Positions 1-10,515 of a stretch of 64,000 nt of DNA are shown here, piece after piece. The position numbers and the translations under genes are program-made. The first letter of the stretch is position 1, and every line of letters begins with the position of its first letter. Under the pieces are notes generated by a model, which searched no databases, was not told the DNA's origin, and was given only the letters and a program-made list of their open reading frames with translations. The stretch is from Diplolepis rosae (lineage: Eukaryota; Arthropoda; Insecta; Hymenoptera; Diplolepididae): assembly GCA_030998225.1 (NCBI GenBank), contig JAPYXD010000697.1:372001-436000 (forward strand), in the 5' to 3' direction.

Positions 1-453
1 AGCCAGAAAAGGGGAGGAAAAAGAAGGTGGCAAATTAAAAAATAAAAAACACCATTAAATCAACCTGGCAAAATTCGACATTTTTTGCGTAGAATAAGTA
101 TGAAAAAAAAGTTTATGTATTATAATCTATTAGCGTCTGTATATAAATATTTTATAAGATTAAATAACAATAAATTTTACAAAGTACCATCGCAGTGTTA
201 AAAAAATCTGCGAAAAAGGCATAATATTCCGCACACGAAGGCTGGACGAGCTACTTGCGCGCCGAGCGTTTTTTATGAAATCATCCATAGTTACAATATT
301 TATTACCCGATTACATTGAAATTTTCAGAAAGTTTTCTTCAAACGTCGTAGAAAAAACGACTAGCTGGAAGCGAGGTAAATTTCAAAAAAACATTGGAAT
401 TGGGCGCGATGAAAAATGTGATTTTTAATAATTATTCTTAAACTAATAATATA
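1..453. other. AT-rich intergenic stretch, no gene seen
   Basis: I see no ORF with family features and no clear repeat boundary here. The stretch is AT-rich, with a short GC-richer patch near 230-275. Confidence 0.5.
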
Positions 454-980
454 CCCAGTCAGGGGAACCTGACGCTGGGTGCCGGCTCTCACCCAGTCAG
501 CCATGGGGGAACTCATCGATCGACGCTCGATGTGGCCGGATCAGGAGGACCGGTGTCGGGGAGGTTTCGGTATCCTGAGTCTGCCGGTCACCACCTGGCT
601 TCGCCTGGAGCAACATCCAGTCAGGGAAACCTGACGTTGGGTGTCAGCTCCCACCGAGAGTCAACCATGGGGGAACCCATCGATTGAAGCTCGGTCTGGC
701 TTCACCAGGTGTGTCGCGGTCGGGGTCGGAGATACCCTCCTATGGGGGAACCCATCAGGAGAGGCATCTCCATGCCGTCCGTCTAGAGCTCCGCTCCAGT
801 GTGACCCGGATCGTCGCTCCAGCCTAACTGCCTCGTCTCGATGTTCCGACCCTCCTTATATATCGTTCGCGAAGGGTGGGGGTAACTGCGCGCGCATCTC
901 GGCGGTCGGTGGGGGTACCCACATGAGTAGCGGTGGTGGTGGTTCCCGCCACTTGCAGCCACTTCATCATCTTTAGTGCT
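454..980. repeat. GC-rich block with internal direct repeats
   Basis: This island is much richer in GC than the AT-rich DNA around it. A segment of about 85 bp occurs twice (about 455-545 and 617-697), each starting with CAGTCAGG and containing CATGGGGGAAC. A third partial copy of the GGGGGAACCCATC motif lies near 743. Reading frames cross it, but none shows a domain. Its composition resembles the 5' leader of the R1-type element at 49.1-49.8 kb. An untranslated fragment of a GC-rich retroelement is my best guess, not a demonstrated assignment. Confidence 0.45.
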
Positions 981-1621
981 CTGCAACGTAGACATATCTT
1001 TCAATTAAAAATTTCCAACGTGTAGGCTTGCGCGAAAGTAACAATTATAAAAAAACGGTGCTGTAGAAGTTTACAAAGTATGAAAAAAGTAGTTTATTAC
1101 TGATTACGTCATTATATATGTCAATTTTTTTATATCTTGTGCTGCCCAGCTAATTTCATTATTTGATTTCTCAAAAACTGTGCTGTAACAACGATTGATT
1201 TTTTGCATAGACATCCCCTTATACTGTCTAAATTCAGTATACAAAATTACAGAAAAATCTTGTGCTAACCGGGTTTCCGCTCGAACTACCTTAACAGATT
1301 AACAGATTAGCAAATAAAAAAATCGCACATTATCATCGCACGCTTAGCGCTCGGTCTTGTGCTCTTTGCATACATTTAAGTTTATTTCTCATAATTTAAT
1401 ACTGAAGCTCAAACCAATTTTATAATATTAAAGATGATGTAAATTACTCATTTTCTCAAATTCACTAAATTTCTTTTTCAGTTTAAGTGAAACAGGAAAT
1501 TCAATTTACTTAAGGCTCCATTGGCCTTAAGGAATACATTCTCATCATGACACGCATGCTTCGCGCTCGATTTTCTGTACACATTTCAGCAACTTTTTAA
1601 TAAATTACGTGATTAATAGTA
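981..1621. other. AT-rich stretch, no gene seen
   Basis: No coding or RNA feature is recognised. Short GC-rich motifs (CGCTTAGCGCTCGG near 1340, CATGCTTCGCGCTCG near 1555) resemble each other and may be remnants of one small repeat. Confidence 0.4.
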
Positions 1622-1845
1622 TATTACGTGCCTAGGCACACAATGAGGGTTATTGCGTGACGAGCGACAATGCTCGCAGGAGATCGAAGCCAAGGCGCGA
1701 TCAGTCCTGCGAGCATTGTCGCGAGTCTCGCAATTTCCCGAATTGTGTGCATTGGCACGTATTCTATTTTATGTGACTCCGGTGCGTATACGAGTTTTTA
1801 TGTGTACACTCGAATCTAATCTAGTATTGTAGTATTCTAGTATGA
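1622..1845 (+). repeat. Hairpin repeat, left copy of inverted pair
   Basis: Positions 1622-1762 form an imperfect palindrome. The left arm runs from TTACGTGCC through GACAATGCTCGCAGGA, and the right arm is its complement ending at GGCACGTAT. About 80 bp after the hairpin is also shared with the reverse-complement copy at 8036-8246, so the repeat unit is about 215 bp. A non-autonomous hairpin (MITE-like) element is likely; no transposase is nearby. Confidence 0.6.
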
Positions 1846-1869
1846 GACAAAATTTGTAGATATTTTTGA

Positions 1870-2375
1870 AACGAACAACTTTTTATTCTTACGTTTTTTT
1901 CGTATTTCACATATTAATGTTAAAAAATTGAATTTTGGATTTTCAATAGTTTTTTTTTTATAATTAAAAAGGAAAATATGCATCTTATTAAAAAATGTTA
2001 CAATTCAAATTTGTAGGTCTTTATATAGAAAATAATATTGTATCATAACGTTTGTTCGTATCTCGGATAATTTAACTGCAAAATGGAATTTTTATATTGA
2101 CTTTAGTCTTTAAGTCTTAATATTTATTTTATTTAGTTAACGAACTTGTCCTTACTTTTCCGGCTCCGATAAAGTGTGCTAAAGCTCAATTCAATCCGAT
2201 AATTCTATCGAGAGTTATGCCGCACACGACCTACTACAGACAGACAGACAGACACTTTCGTAAAAACCGTTTTTTCTGACTCAGGGGGTCTCAAAACGTA
2301 AAGATTTGATGATAATTTCGAGTCATTTTTCACATAAAACCAATACCTTCTCATATGATGAGAATGTAAAAAGTT
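1870..2375 (+). repeat. Dispersed repeat with (CAGA)n tract, copy 1
   Basis: This stretch matches 27316-27455 in its first part and 29300-29800 in the rest. Diagnostic shared pieces are AACGAACTTGTCCTTACTTT, a (CAGA)n run near 2238, and TTTCGTAAAAACCGTTTTTT followed by a TCTCAAAACGTAAAGATTTG block. No coding capacity is visible. It is probably a non-autonomous element or the tail of a retroelement; the family is not identified. Confidence 0.6.
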
Positions 2376-2935
2376 ACAAGCAAAACAGCCACAAGCACTT
2401 CGAACTTTGTCTTTTCCAAATGATCGTAATCAATGGTGATGCTTATTCAACGAATCTAATAAGTACTTATATTCTCGTGTGCTGTTTCTTTATGTTTATT
2501 TTAAACTTAAATCAAAACCTAGATAAAAAATGAGAATAATTAAATTCACTTAATTACTTAGTTCACTAAATCACTTAGGTGATTTGAAACCTTATTTTAT
2601 TTTATACAATTTATAAATAAATTATAAAATTTCAAAGAAATAATTTGATTATTGAATCATTAAAGTTAGCCTCAAGATCAGATCTCTTTGTGATATAATA
2701 AATCTATTTTATTCAAATTTCAATTTTGCAAGCTTTTATTCATACAATTTTATTTATTTATTTATTTATTGTTATTAACCTCTGTGCTAAACTTTCAATT
2801 GACTTGTGTTTCCCCGTCGATACACCAGAAAAAAGGAAGTATGTTACGTCACAAATACGCAAATACTTATTTGAATTGAAGGTCCCTCGTTTTAAGTACT
2901 TTAAGTACTCACGTAACAAAGCAACGAAATTGTAA
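2376..2935. other. AT-rich stretch, no supported gene
   Basis: Short reading frames (2306-2533, 2726-2935) have no recognisable domain and low-complexity composition. I see nothing else. Confidence 0.4.
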
Positions 2936-2968
2936 TAGATCATTTAGGTAACCAAGTTACAGAAAAGA

Positions 2969-3477
2969 TATAATAAAAGATGCTGGTTTGCGATCAATGA
3001 GGGTCAAATATAAAGAAGAAAACTCTTTATAGTGTCAAAATTGTTGCGACGTTTCGTTGGCTATGGGTTTGCCAACCTCATCAGGCTTTATTAAATTAAA
3101 AAAACACCAAATATTAAAATTGTCACACAAGAAAAATAAAAATTAAATTAACTTAACATCCAGAACATACACAAAATTATTAAAATTTTACCTTTATAAA
3201 AGAAGTTTAACTCATGATGAGTAATGTCGAGAAAATAAAATTATAATAAAATTCATGATTTACTTAATAAAATGACGTGATGTCATGGAGTCGACGACAC
3301 TTTGTCTACTAAATTATTAGATTCAGACAGTTAACTTTAAATATTGACAACAGTTATTCTAAACATAGAATTTGAAATGTAAACAGACATCAGCTGGAAA
3401 GCTATCATGAATTTAATCTATTAAGTATTCAAAAATAAATTCTATTCAAAGTAAATATGTCTTCTTTTTTATTTATA
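2969..3477 (-). repeat. Penelope terminal repeat, left arm
   Basis: This arm is the reverse complement of 4590-5100 with a modest number of mismatches and small indels. It lies downstream of the minus-strand endonuclease, so it is the 3' terminal repeat in coding orientation. It contains the minus-strand hammerhead-like core near 3051-3084. Confidence 0.8.
3045..3090 (-). ncRNA. Hammerhead-ribozyme-like motif in Penelope terminus
   Basis: On the minus strand the order is CTGATGAG (complement of 3077-3084), stem II GTTGGC / GCCAAC closing a 9-nt loop, GAAAC, then GTC. CUGAUGA, GAAA and NUH are the catalytic-core elements of hammerhead ribozymes. Stem III reduces to the self-complementary ACGT. 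Minimal Penelope-associated hammerheads of this kind are known and act as dimers. Stem I pairing is weak to the eye. Self-cleavage is inferred. Confidence 0.6.
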
Positions 3478-3514
3478 CTAAATTTATTAAATTTTATATG
3501 GATCATCTCTGATG

Positions 3515-3775
3515 TTAATCTTTTTCGATAGTCAGAGACATAATCAACAATCTTAGTATTTTCCCAATCAAATTCATGGTTGAATTCCAATTGATGTTCA
3601 CAGAGTACGGATTCACTGTTTTTTTATTTTTGTGTTCATTAATACGAACTCTTAATGCTCTCTTAGAATCACCAATATAAGTCGCAGTGCAATTTTTACA
3701 ATTAAATTTGTACACAATATTAGTTTGTTCCCATTTGTTTGTGGAGTCTTTACCTAATTTTATTATTGATTTCAA
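3515..3775 (-). pseudogene. GIY-YIG endonuclease domain of Penelope-like element
   Basis: The 86-aa reading frame carries the hallmark series of the Penelope GIY-YIG nuclease: IVYKFNC, two cysteines of a CxxC, TYIGDSKRALRVR, then NEHK. In this family the domain nicks target DNA for target-primed insertion. It follows the RT fragments in a different frame, and the reading frame ahead of it (a KTLKSIIKLG-like linker) is broken, so the protein is not intact. Confidence 0.75.
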
Positions 3776-3799
3776 AGTTTTGTTGACGACTGAAATAGT

Positions 3800-4600
3800 T
3801 TAAATATTGTATTTTTTTAAAATATTAGACAATTTAGTGAAGTTTGTCACGTTGTACGGCAAACATACCTTTGGTTGATGTCTGTATAAGTTTGAACGGT
3901 TTTTTTTATTTGGAGAATTTGGAGAGCTGTATTTAATTTTATTCATACGGATTTTTATATTTTTATCGATGAAGCTATCTGGATAATCGTTGTTTAATAA
4001 TATTTGTTCAACAATCTTCAAATTGGCGTTATGAAACGTTTTGTGAGATAAAGATATCGCTAGATCAACTAAGTTAAAAACAATATTTTTTTTCTGACTA
4101 ATAGAAATTGGTGAACCCATTGGAGTGCCAAAAATTTGCAAATAGATATTATTATTAAAGGTAAAATATGTATTTTCGAAAAGAAATTTAGTACATCAAA
4201 TTCATTCATTTAGTTCATCAAATGGAATTCTACAGTTATTATGAATAAGTTGACACCTTCGGTCTAAACTCTTTAGGACCAAATCACAGGGTACATTTGT
4301 GAATAATGAACTGATATCTAATGAAAGCAGAACATGATTATCATCTACAACGAGATTTTCCAATTTTCTTTTAAGACCTAAACTATCATTTAAATGTGAT
4401 TTTGGGACTTTGATACTGTCTTTAACTTCATCATATAGTATTTTTGCTAAAAGATGCGTGGGACTGTTGATCAAAGAAATTATGAGACGAAGAGGTGTAT
4501 CTTGTTTGTGGATTTTAGGTAAGCCATAGCATTTAGCTAATACAGTGTTGGTTAGAGTAAGTTGATTATTGTGGGATTTATATAAATTGTATAAATAAAA
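3800..4600 (-). pseudogene. Penelope-type reverse transcriptase, broken and deleted
   Basis: Reading on the minus strand from 4600, I see the YGLPKIHK motif followed by PLR and an INSPTHLL segment, then LSLDISSLFTNVP (4202-4474), then GTPMGSPIS (about 4115-4141). These are characteristic Penelope RT blocks. After PMGSPIS the sequence jumps to a linker (LVDLAISLSHKTFH, then LLNND), so the palm part with YxDD is missing. Frameshifts separate 4202-4474 from 3800-4141. The RT is dead in this copy. Confidence 0.75.
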
Positions 4601-5100
4601 AAGAAGACATATTTACTTTGAATAGAATTTATTTTTCATTACTTAATAGATTAAATTCATGATAGCTTTCCAGCTGATGTCTGTTTACATTTCAAATTCT
4701 GTGTTTACAATAACTGTTGTCAATATTTAAAGTTAACTGTTTGAATGTAATAATTTAGTAGACAAAGTGTCGTCGACTCCATGATATCACGTCATTTTAT
4801 TAAGTAAATCATGACTTTTATTATAATTTTATTTTCTCGACATTACTCATCATGAGTTAAACTTCTTTTATAAAGGTAAAATTTTAATAATTTTGTGTAT
4901 GTTCTGGATGTTAAGTTAATTCAATTTTTATTTTTCTTGTGCGTGACAATTTTAATATTTGGTGTTTTCTTAATTTAATAAAGCCTGATGAGGTTGGCAA
5001 ACCCATAGCCAACGAAACGTCGCAACAATTTTGACACTATAAAGAGTTTTCTTCTTTATATTTGACCCTCATTGATCGCAAACCAGCATCTTTTATTATA
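4590..5100 (+). repeat. Penelope terminal repeat, right arm
   Basis: This is the inverted partner of 2969-3477. It lies upstream of the minus-strand RT, so it is the 5' repeat but in flipped orientation. It carries the second hammerhead-like core on the plus strand. Confidence 0.8.
4980..5028 (+). ncRNA. Hammerhead-ribozyme-like motif, inverted copy
   Basis: CTGATGAG lies at 4985-4992, stem II GTTGGC (4993-4998) pairs with GCCAAC (5008-5013), GAAAC is at 5014-5018 and GTC at 5019-5021. The core is unchanged relative to the left-arm copy. Because this arm is inverted, the motif is antisense to the element's coding strand. Confidence 0.6.
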
Positions 5101-5700
5101 TTAATATGGAGGGTGACACTACCATTTCTACACGTTACAGAAAATATGTTACGCGATTCTTACATAAAAATTACGTAATATTGTTACGTAGCTGTTACTA
5201 ATGTACATTACATACAACTCACATAACTATTCCGTAACACTGTTACATTGCCCTTAGGTAAGAAAGAAACGATATTGTTATAGATCATTCGGGCAACCAA
5301 GTTACAGAACAAATGTTACATGATTCTTACATAATAATTATGTCACATTGTTACGTAGCTTTTATTAATGTACATTATACACGACTTACATAATTATACA
5401 GTAATGCCGTGACAGTTCACTTACATAACATTAGGACGAAACTGTTACAGATCCTGTGTGTAACACAATTAGAGAACGAATTTTACATTGTTTTTCTATA
5501 GTATATACATCCCACTGCTACAGATTTATTACATTCACTCTTTTATTGATCTTTTACATCTTCACGCGGTAACAATCTTACATAACATTGTTACCGTCCC
5601 GTTATATAGCAATTACATCACTGAACAATAACAATCGTTACATAACCAGAAATAACTATGTTACCTTTTTGTTACGGAGCGGTTACATAACGTGTTTGCT
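5101..5700. repeat. TTACA/GTTAC-rich degenerate tandem repeat
   Basis: Variants of TTACA, GTTACA and TTACGTAG recur throughout. A longer unit of about 150-180 bp is visible: the stretch from 5137 (GTTACAGAAAATATGTTACG) resembles that from 5301 (GTTACAGAACAAATGTTACA). The leading part of a unit also appears at 2936-2968, just left of the Penelope element, so the element inserted inside this array. No coding is seen. Confidence 0.6.
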
Positions 5701-6262
5701 GGATGATTCCCCTTTATTGATTTTATCATAGATTTTTACTAAACCTTGCCTGTGCGTATTAAATACATTTGAATACGTCATGGGACGTGACACCACAAAA
5801 TTGATCGTGACGTTATTCCAGATGCACAGTCAAGGACGCTTCAAGGTCGTGGGTGTGAAAAGAATTTTTTATCAATATAATATTACAAAAGCCGGAGAAT
5901 GTATCAATAAATGGCAAGGAACCGTTTTTAGTTATCATGTTATCAAGACGCATTGCATTTTCGAGATGGTGTCAGACCTTTGCCAGAATGATCGAAAAAA
6001 GTATTGGCTAGCGATAGACAGTACTTTGAATCATAAATAGACAATCATTTTTTAAGAATAATGCCTAAATTTTGTGAGAAAAACGGCGGAAGCAAAGTTG
6101 TACACCTAATAGTATATTGTGCCGTTTCGGGGTGCTCTTCCAGCACCCTCTTAAAGGCTGAAATTCTGAAAAATAAATTGTATTTCACCTATCACCTCCC
6201 ATGGGGACTCAGAACCCCTCTCCATGAACGACAACAGGGAGTAATATTTTTTTATGTAGATG
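5701..6262 (+). other. Unrecognised region with two short ORFs
   Basis: Reading frames at 5780-6040 (86 aa) and 6061-6327 (88 aa) look less low-complexity than their surroundings. I recognise no family in either, and there is no signal peptide or membrane segment I would trust. They may be fragments of a decayed gene or chance ORFs. Confidence 0.2.
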
Positions 6263-6295
6263 CCCTAGCAAACCGGCTGAACGCCGGTACTTACT
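6263..6295 (+). repeat. Remnant end of a CCCTAGC-type inverted-repeat element
   Basis: CCCTAGCAAACCGGCTGAAC followed by GCCGG matches, with a few changes, the terminal repeat of the hairpin element at 61883-62448, which starts CCCTAGCGAACTGGCTGAAC. No partner end was found nearby, so this is a fragment or solo end. Confidence 0.45.
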
Positions 6296-7264
6296 CTCTA
6301 AATTTGAATCAGTCAATTTCTTTTTAAATGACAGTTCTATTAAATAATTACTTTTCTACATTTTGACAAATATGCGACGAAGAGAGAACCCTCAAGTTGA
6401 AATAAATGAAAAGGAATTATATTACTTACAACACACAGGATTTTTCTCCTCTTATAGTGTGTTAATTTTTCTAAATTTTTTTTTTGATATTTCGTCAAAC
6501 AATATAAATAGATAGTACTTATTTTATGATCTGTTCATGAAAATAATTGTTCACAAGCTTATATAAAGATTGTTCATTCTTAAGTTGTTTTTTCGAAATA
6601 TTTCTATCAAATTTATTACACACTTACTTTGTTGACTTTTTCGAAGAGAGACATTCACATTCTGATATCCGAAAACAAAACTAATAAGCGTAAAATAATA
6701 CATCACCAGGTAAAATCGATGCATTTTTGTGAAAAATAGAGATCGACTTTATTGAACTTGTGATTGCGTGGGCACTTAAGAATGTTTTCCGGTAGAAAAT
6801 TGTGAATGGTAATAGGAACATTTAACACGCGTGCTATGGTCAATTTGTTTTAGTAAATATTCACTGATAAGAACAAACAATTAACGGTTTCAAAGTAGAT
6901 TTGAACGCACAATAAGAATTCAAAATGCTTTGGACATATTGTCTATGCAAAAATGTAAAAAAGTCTAGAGAAACCCTAAAAGTTCAAAAAAGGTTGACGT
7001 TTCTAAAGGCTTCAAAGTTATGAAGACAATGGACAAATTCAATGGTATGCGATAATAACTAAAAGTATCGTATTTCAAAGGAGATAATTTTTTTGTGTGC
7101 CTGTAAGAAGAATTAATCGCAAATTCATTTATTATAATATTTCATTCATTAAGGCTGTGCGGCTAAGTATAATAAATTCTGGTAATATTTGATGTCCTTG
7201 ACATTTTTTTAACGAAGAAAGAGGATTTCGTACAGTCCCATCAGAAGTAATTGACATTGATAAT
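6296..7264. other. AT-rich stretch, no gene seen
   Basis: No supported coding region or recognisable repeat. Confidence 0.35.
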
Positions 7265-7303
7265 CAAATGTTTCAGCTGTGATCAGAGCCCTCATCAGTG
7301 ATT
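7265..7303 (-). ncRNA. Hammerhead-like motif without visible host element
   Basis: The minus strand reads CACTGATGAG, a stem-loop with GGCT / AGCT arms, then GAAAC and ATTTG. The box order matches the Penelope-associated motifs elsewhere in the window, but ATT replaces the usual GTH, so stem III cannot form the ACGT palindrome. Probably a decayed Penelope terminus. Confidence 0.4.
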
Positions 7304-8035
7304 TATTTTGGATCTAAAAAATACATAGAACAATTTCGCTAACTAAGGGCTTCTTTAATGGGGAATTTTATTATTTACGTCTTTATATTGATCGATAAAA
7401 ACTTGGAATCACTTTCGATCAAAATACTTTGAAGGTTGAATGTAAGTTCCATCCCCGTATAAATAGAAGAGTCCCGTGGGGCACCGTCGAGCTATGCTGT
7501 TTTGAAAAAATTTTATGGGCTCGCGTGGTGAAAATTTTAGTGCGCTACTGGCTTAGAATTTGTAGTATGTGTGTATACGTATAGTCACCAATGCTATGCC
7601 AGCGGCCGACTCGTAGATCGTGCAACACTGCAATTTAAACCTAACTGTGATATGCGTTTGAATAGCTGGATGTCAAAGGTTATTGTTAACAGTTAAAAAA
7701 ATGTCAGGTCAAGTGAGATGGAAAGGAAGATTTATAAAGATCAAAACTTCAGACTATGAAGTGCGTCGAAATTCGGGAGTGGTTGAAACGAGGAAAAGAA
7801 AATATTCTGCCGGCAATTTCACGTCAGTGATATAGCCATGCAACGGAGCACAATCATCTTCTTATTCTTCTTCTTCTTCGTACAGCGTTAGCACCTTACT
7901 GGCAAAACCTTGTACATTTGAACTGCGCATGCGTCTTTTAAAATCCGTTACTACTACACAAGATCGATAAAATCAAAATGGCCAGGACTAGTCGTGACAT
8001 ATCAAGTGTAATGATTAGCGCCGCAAAAAACTATA
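7304..8035. other. Intergenic stretch, no gene seen
   Basis: No family-like ORF. A short TTC-rich run (7858-7880) is the only local oddity. Confidence 0.35.
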
Positions 8036-8246
8036 ATACTAGATTAGATTCGAGTTTACGCATAAAAACTCGTATCCGCACCGAAGTCACATAAAATAAA
8101 ATACGTGCCAATGCACACAATTCGGGAAATTACGAGACTCGTGACAATGCTCGCAGGAATGATCACGCCTCGGCTTCGATATCCTGTGAGCATTGTCGCT
8201 CGTCACGCAATAACCCTCATTGTGCGCCTAGGAACGTAATATACTA
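8036..8246 (-). repeat. Hairpin repeat, right copy of inverted pair
   Basis: This is the reverse complement of 1622-1845 with scattered substitutions. The internal palindrome around GACAATGCTCGCAGGA is preserved. Both copies start next to the same AATAGTATATTACG sequence on their outer side. Confidence 0.6.
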
Positions 8247-8261
8247 TTCTGTCGACTTCGT

Positions 8262-8345
8262 GTCAAAGTGGCGCAAAGCAGATGACAAATTTAAAATCAC
8301 GAAATATATCATTTGAGATATTACCTTTCTTTCTTAAATATTTTT
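8262..8345 (+). repeat. Dispersed repeat shared with 56.9 kb
   Basis: GCGCAAAGCAGATGACAAAT and the following AATTTAAAATCACGAAATAT stretch match 56955-57005 (GCGCGAAGCAGACGACAATT onward). The homology fades into AT-rich sequence on the right. Confidence 0.45.
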
Positions 8346-9594
8346 AAAAACATTCATCTAAAATGAATATCTAAACATTTTATTTTGAATTTTAGGATGA
8401 TTTAAAGACTCAAAAAATGATTTTCTATTGAAATTTCAACTCAATAAATTTTCAAAGTTTCAAAACAAAATATCAATTTTAATATTTTTTAGCTATGCAA
8501 ATCAAATAGTTCAATTAGAAAATTATGTAGAGAATACTATATATTAAAGAATGATAAAATATGATATTGGAGTTTAAAAAATAAAATATTAAAATACTTA
8601 AGTAATACATAAATTTTACCTAAAATTATACGCTCGAAATTTTACAGTAGAGTTTCTTTTCTGGTATGAGGCAACATTGAAAAGAATTTCATTTAAATAA
8701 AATACTCAGAAAACTTTTTGAAATACGTAATATTATTCACATATGAATTTCATTATAAAACTTTGAATAAAAGGTTTCAGTATTCAAAAAACCAAAATTA
8801 CATCTAAATTTGCATACGAAATTACACTTTACGATTTCTCTTATATAAAATACGAATATAAAATATTTATTTCGAATAAAATAGTTTTTAAAAAATTTTG
8901 TACGATTTGGTGTTTTTTTCAAAAATTTATATTTTCAAGCAGCAGGAATACCGACATTTTTTAAATTTCTTTATCAGAGCGTTTAATTAGTACAAATTAA
9001 AATGTGGAGAGTGCCTATGCATTGGCCATGAATTACGTGTGAAAATAGTCAACTTTGACATTAATTATCTCTGCATCGGTGCGGTTGAAAAATTTGAAAT
9101 TAATTTAGTATATAAATAATTATTCTATCTAAATATATGCTCCTTTTTTAAAAAATTCTACCAGAGATCAATTTTTTGACATACAACCTTAAAGAATTTG
9201 AAAAAGAGATTGAAAAATTGAAATTTTTTTAGAATGAATCAGAAACTTTTAAAAAATGCGTAGTATCATACTACAGATTTTCCCAATTGCAGACATGGAC
9301 AATGAGACTATTATTCAGAGTTTACACGAAGTGTATCCAAGTTTTCATATAATATTATACATAAAGTTATCTTTGGTTTGAGTCTAAATATAAAATACCT
9401 ATATTAATATATCTTTGGTATAAAGCAATTGAGAATAACATTGCTTCTGAATAAAATACCTTAAAAAAGGAAAGTTTTTGGAATAAACTGATAATTTGGC
9501 TCAAATATGTAGGTATAAAATTTTGTTTGGACTTCCCGCGTGAAAATAATTTGCATAGCTCAAACCTTGGGCATAGCTTGATTAATATAAGATG
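8346..9594. other. AT-rich stretch, no supported gene
   Basis: Very AT-rich. The one short minus-strand frame (8737-8922) is low-complexity and unsupported. Confidence 0.35.
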
Positions 9595-9639
9595 AAGAAT
9601 GGCTCATCAGTAGGCGAAGCATTGGAGCTAGAATGTGTC

Positions 9640-9975
9640 AAGCATGGTTAATGGCCGCATGTCAGTGGTCAGCCACACTTAATTTAAAAAAATATTTTAA
9701 CACAAAAGTAGCTCTTTAAAGCAGTGGGTTGGCCATTGTACTCATGGGCTATGATAGTCCCATTGCCTAATTAACAATTTTTCTTAAATTCATAAAAACT
9801 TCGAACTCATGGCTGGGTCACTATAGCTTTGTGCCACGATAATCCCATTTTTCAATGAGCGATGGCTCGGGCATTTTTAAAGACTTCATACTCGTGAGTG
9901 GGCCATTCTGGCCTCGAGCCACAATAGTCCAATTGTCAAACTTCAAACTCGTGGCCTTTGATCATTCAAAGGTTG
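9640..9975 (+). repeat. Diverged tandem repeat of about 100 bp
   Basis: Three stretches share the order ACTCATGG/ACTCGTG, GGCCATT or GGTCACT, a purine-rich gap, then ATAGTCCCATT/ATAATCCCATT/ATAGTCCAATT: about 9730-9775, 9800-9855 and 9885-9940. No coding potential is seen across them. Confidence 0.45.
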
Positions 9976-10269
9976 TTTGTCAAATTCAAACAGTGATTTT
10001 TGATTGCCTTTATGATATAAATAATCTTCCAATTGATTAATAATTTTCTCAATACAATAATTTTATTAATTTCTTATTCGTAATTGATTCTGCTCATTAA
10101 CTTTTTTTATCCTTATTTTATGTCAAAAATTATAATTTTTAACTCAAAAGTATTGTATTCTCTATATTTAATTCCATAAAAGTTAAAATGTTTAAATTTT
10201 AATATTCTAAAGTTATGCTTCCTAGACTTTTACTCTCATTTTCTTCCTTGTCTTCTTTTTCTTCAAAAT

Positions 10270-10515
10270 CTAACTGTAAACTGCGTTTGTTACGTCTTCA
10301 GAAATAACTGTCCTTTTCTTCCCTTTACAAGACATGATTATCAGCTTATCTGCTCCAACTGTTGGCAACATTAGTCGGTGAACCATTTCACTCGGCTTAT
10401 TTTTGAACCGAAGTACGTCCAACATAACTATATTTTTAACATAAACATTTTCAGTACGTATAAGTTGAGTAAATCCTCGCGCCACTGTTGGTAATATTGT
10501 TGGTGGATACTGCAA
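10270..10515 (-). pseudogene. Possible BEN-domain fragment
   Basis: The 81-aa frame has the spacing of a C-terminal BEN domain: NVYVKN, then a region ending in SEMVHRLMLPTVGADKL, IMSCKGKK, and SEDVTNAVY. BEN domains bind DNA and occur in insect chromatin factors and in some mobile or viral genes. No upstream exon is visible, and the frame starts at a weak methionine. This is recognition by eye from pattern only; it could be one exon of a host gene, a retro-copy, or chance. Confidence 0.35.

Larger units (their letters stand above)
2969..5100 (-). mobile_element. Penelope-like retroelement with inverted terminal repeats
   Basis: The coding strand is minus. Two terminal repeats of about 510 bp (2969-3477 and 4590-5100) are in inverted orientation, a layout known for Penelope-like elements. 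Between them lie reverse-transcriptase fragments (4600-3800) and a GIY-YIG endonuclease domain (3775-3515), in the RT-then-endonuclease order of the canonical family. The element is internally deleted: the catalytic YxDD part of RT is absent. It interrupts a TTACA-rich repeat whose other part resumes at 5101. Confidence 0.85.

Noticed and set aside
641..976. 111-aa ORF in GC-rich block
   Set aside because: High GC content removes stop codons; both strands are open and the repeats inside dictate the peptide.
3515..3775. Host GIY-YIG nuclease gene
   Set aside because: It lies directly downstream of Penelope RT fragments, inside paired terminal repeats, so it belongs to the element.
2937..5100. 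CRISPR-like array because of short repeated motifs
   Set aside because: The repeats are degenerate TTACA phrases without constant spacers, and the setting is eukaryotic.
7858..7880. TTC-rich run as polypyrimidine/splice signal
   Set aside because: No exon can be placed next to it; more likely simple sequence.
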